Shown here in pieces: positions 5,005 through 6,017 of a DNA stretch of 6,017 nucleotides. Under the pieces are notes generated by a model. The model made no database searches, was not told the DNA's origin, and was given only the letters and a program-made list of their open reading frames with translations. A program made the position numbers and the translations under genes. How positions within the stretch are numbered: position 1 is the first letter of the stretch; each line of letters begins with the position of its first letter. This stretch comes from an uncultured Sphingobacteriales bacterium (GTDB lineage Bacteria > Bacteroidota > Bacteroidia > Chitinophagales > Chitinophagaceae). The DNA lies in NCBI GenBank assembly GCA_946887085.1, contig CAMPKG010000205.1, positions 1-6,017 of the forward strand, read 5' to 3'.

Positions 5005-5901
5005 ATGCCTCGCAATGCCATCCTGCTACCGCTTTTATTTTGCCTTAGCTCCTGCAGCTTCAATAAAATGTTCTTGCATCCGCAGCCAATACCTGCAACA
5101 GTTACAAAACTTCGCTTCACCAACCCGGAAACGAGAGACACCACGATACTGCACCTGAGCGGCCCCAACCTGCAGCCCGAGTTTCGTGATGCGCGCGATC
5201 AGCCGAAGCATACCAATTATGCTATCGAAAGCCAGTTCATACCCAGCACCAGCGGAAGCAAGGTGCATAGCTGGTTCATCAAACCGATAACAGACGTTTT
5301 GCCAGTTGGCACCATCCTCTTTCTACACGGAAATGCGGGAAATATCCTTAGCCATATGGATGGAGCGCTACCATTTGTGCAGCGAGGTTACCAGGTGCTC
5401 ATAATTGATTACAGCGGTTTTGGATTTTCATCGGGCGAAGCCACTGTAAAGAACACGCGCAAAGATGCCAATAGCGCGCTGAAATGGCTGATACAACAAC
5501 CCGGGATGAAAGATGGCAAGCTGCTTATCTATGGCCAGTCGTACGGCGGACATCTTGCCGCCGTTGTTGCGCAAGAAAATGAGCATGCTGTCGACGGGGT
5601 TGTCATTGAAGGAGCGTTTTCCTCTCAGAAGGACATTGCCCGGACACATGCAGGCTTCGTGGGACCTATACTTGTGAAGCAGCACTATAGTGGCAAAAAC
5701 TCGCTGGCAAAATTTCATAAACCCGTGCTCGTGATACATAGCACGGAAGACGAAACAATACCTTTCCCGCATGGCAAGCGTTTATACGGCTCGGCCAACC
5801 ACCCTAAAGAATTTTATGAAATAAAATATCCGCACATCATGGGACCTAACTTCTATGGTGATAGCATAGCCAACAAGATGAGCCGCATGTTCGGGTCTTA
5901 A
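5005..5901 (+). CDS. Alpha/beta hydrolase lipoprotein, ABHD13/BEM46-like
   Basis: 298-residue serine hydrolase probably anchored to a membrane by lipid. MPRNAILLPLLFCLSSC is a lipoprotein signal with lipobox LSSC and lipidated Cys17; the next residues SFNKMFLHPQP give no clear surface-export signal. The fold starts near 75. The oxyanion-loop motif LFLHGNAGNILSH (105-117) and IDYSGFGFSSGEA (134-146) match ABHD13/BEM46-type proteins. The nucleophile elbow is GQSYGG (177-182) with Ser179. Asp249 (HSTEDETIP) and His277 (YPHIMGPN) complete a probable triad, although the usual 'H-N-D' after the final His is changed to HIMGPNF. Length fits the family. The substrate, an ester, thioester or amide, is not readable. 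The ATG at 5005 is chosen because it gives an intact signal peptide; an ATG at 4986 is in another frame. Its TAA directly abuts the stop of the convergent gene. Confidence 0.9.
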   Translation: MPRNAILLPLLFCLSSCSFNKMFLHPQPIPATVTKLRFTNPETRDTTILHLSGPNLQPEFRDARDQPKHTNYAIESQFIPSTSGSKVHSWFIKPITDVLPVGTILFLHGNAGNILSHMDGALPFVQRGYQVLIIDYSGFGFSSGEATVKNTRKDANSALKWLIQQPGMKDGKLLIYGQSYGGHLAAVVAQENEHAVDGVVIEGAFSSQKDIARTHAGFVGPILVKQHYSGKNSLAKFHKPVLVIHSTEDETIPFPHGKRLYGSANHPKEFYEIKYPHIMGPNFYGDSIANKMSRMFGS

Positions 5902-6017
5902 CTATGGATTTATCCTGCCAAAATACATGGTATCGATCACTTCGCCATCGGTGGTTTTGTAGTCGCAGGTGATCACACCTTCCAGCTTAAAAGCGTTCTT
6001 CTCGGCTATCTTAATAC
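5902..6017 (-). CDS. C-terminal fragment of a GNAT-like acetyltransferase (runs off the window)
   Basis: The minus strand is open from the window edge to a TAG at 5902-5904, giving the last 37 residues. They begin IKIAEKNAFKLEGVITCDYK and end VIDTMYFGRINP. The pattern 'iAEK.GFklEGv...dg..iDt.yyg.in' is the usual end of RimJ/RimL-type GNAT acetyltransferases, in which the conserved Asn-x-x-Ser would lie just off the edge. The family glycine (K-x-G-F) is Ala here (KNAF). The acetyl-CoA loop is outside the window, so the call rests on the tail alone. The stop lies immediately next to the convergent hydrolase stop with no spacer and no visible terminator between the genes. Confidence 0.65.
   Translation of the reverse strand, partial: IKIAEKNAFKLEGVITCDYKTTDGEVIDTMYFGRINP

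Noticed and set aside
4986..5048. Twenty-codon open frame (ATG at 4986) overlapping the hydrolase start
   Set aside because: It is out of frame with the hydrolase, has no ribosome site, and encodes nothing recognisable. A leader-peptide role is possible but unsupported.
1..6017. CRISPR array, tRNA, rRNA, insertion sequence or toxin-antitoxin pair
   Set aside because: Reading both strands showed no regularly spaced repeats, cloverleaf, terminal inverted repeats with transposase, or paired small toxin-like genes.

Overview
The window looks like ordinary chromosomal DNA from a Bacteroidota bacterium, most likely the Chitinophagaceae/Sphingobacteriia side. The evidence is a type IX secretion (T9SS) sorting domain at the C-terminus of one protein, a peptidase S74 'tail fibre' protein of the kind common in this phylum, a Bacteroidota-style cold-shock protein with a lysine-rich N-terminus, a DUF4142-like lipoprotein, moderate GC content and almost no Shine-Dalgarno sequences before the starts. 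The genus is inference; there is no rRNA or marker gene.

Layout: (1) 67-630, minus strand, an acidic DUF4142-like lipoprotein. (2) 631-852, a divergent intergenic region. (3) 853-2839, plus strand, a likely two-gene operon: a secreted GH16 beta-glucanase-type glycoside hydrolase with a C-terminal repeat module, then a secreted S74 chaperone/autoprotease-domain protein with a T9SS sorting domain, closed by a hairpin at 2864-2889. (4) 2965-3874, plus strand, a small VOC/glyoxalase-fold protein and a RimJ/RimL-type GNAT acetyltransferase, probably co-transcribed. (5) 3882-3903, a strong intrinsic terminator between convergent genes. (6) 3911-4360, minus strand, a cold-shock-domain protein. (7) 4361-4662, a 302-base divergent gap with a 14-bp operator-like palindrome. 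(8) 4663-5901, plus strand, a small very basic exported protein and an ABHD13/BEM46-like alpha/beta hydrolase lipoprotein. (9) 5902-6017, minus strand, the C-terminal end of a second GNAT-like acetyltransferase whose stop codon directly abuts the hydrolase stop.

Five of the eight products carry export signals (two lipoproteins, a secreted glycanase, an S74/T9SS protein and a basic periplasmic-type peptide), so the window is rich in envelope and secreted proteins. The GH16-S74 pair is the only adjacent pair with a plausible shared role (extracellular polysaccharide attack or surface display), and that is inference. No transposase, integrase, phage structural operon, CRISPR array, tRNA or rRNA was seen. 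I found no convincing new multi-gene system. The best leads are the S74/T9SS domain order, the GFTVP repeat tail on the GH16 enzyme, and the palindrome at 4462-4475.
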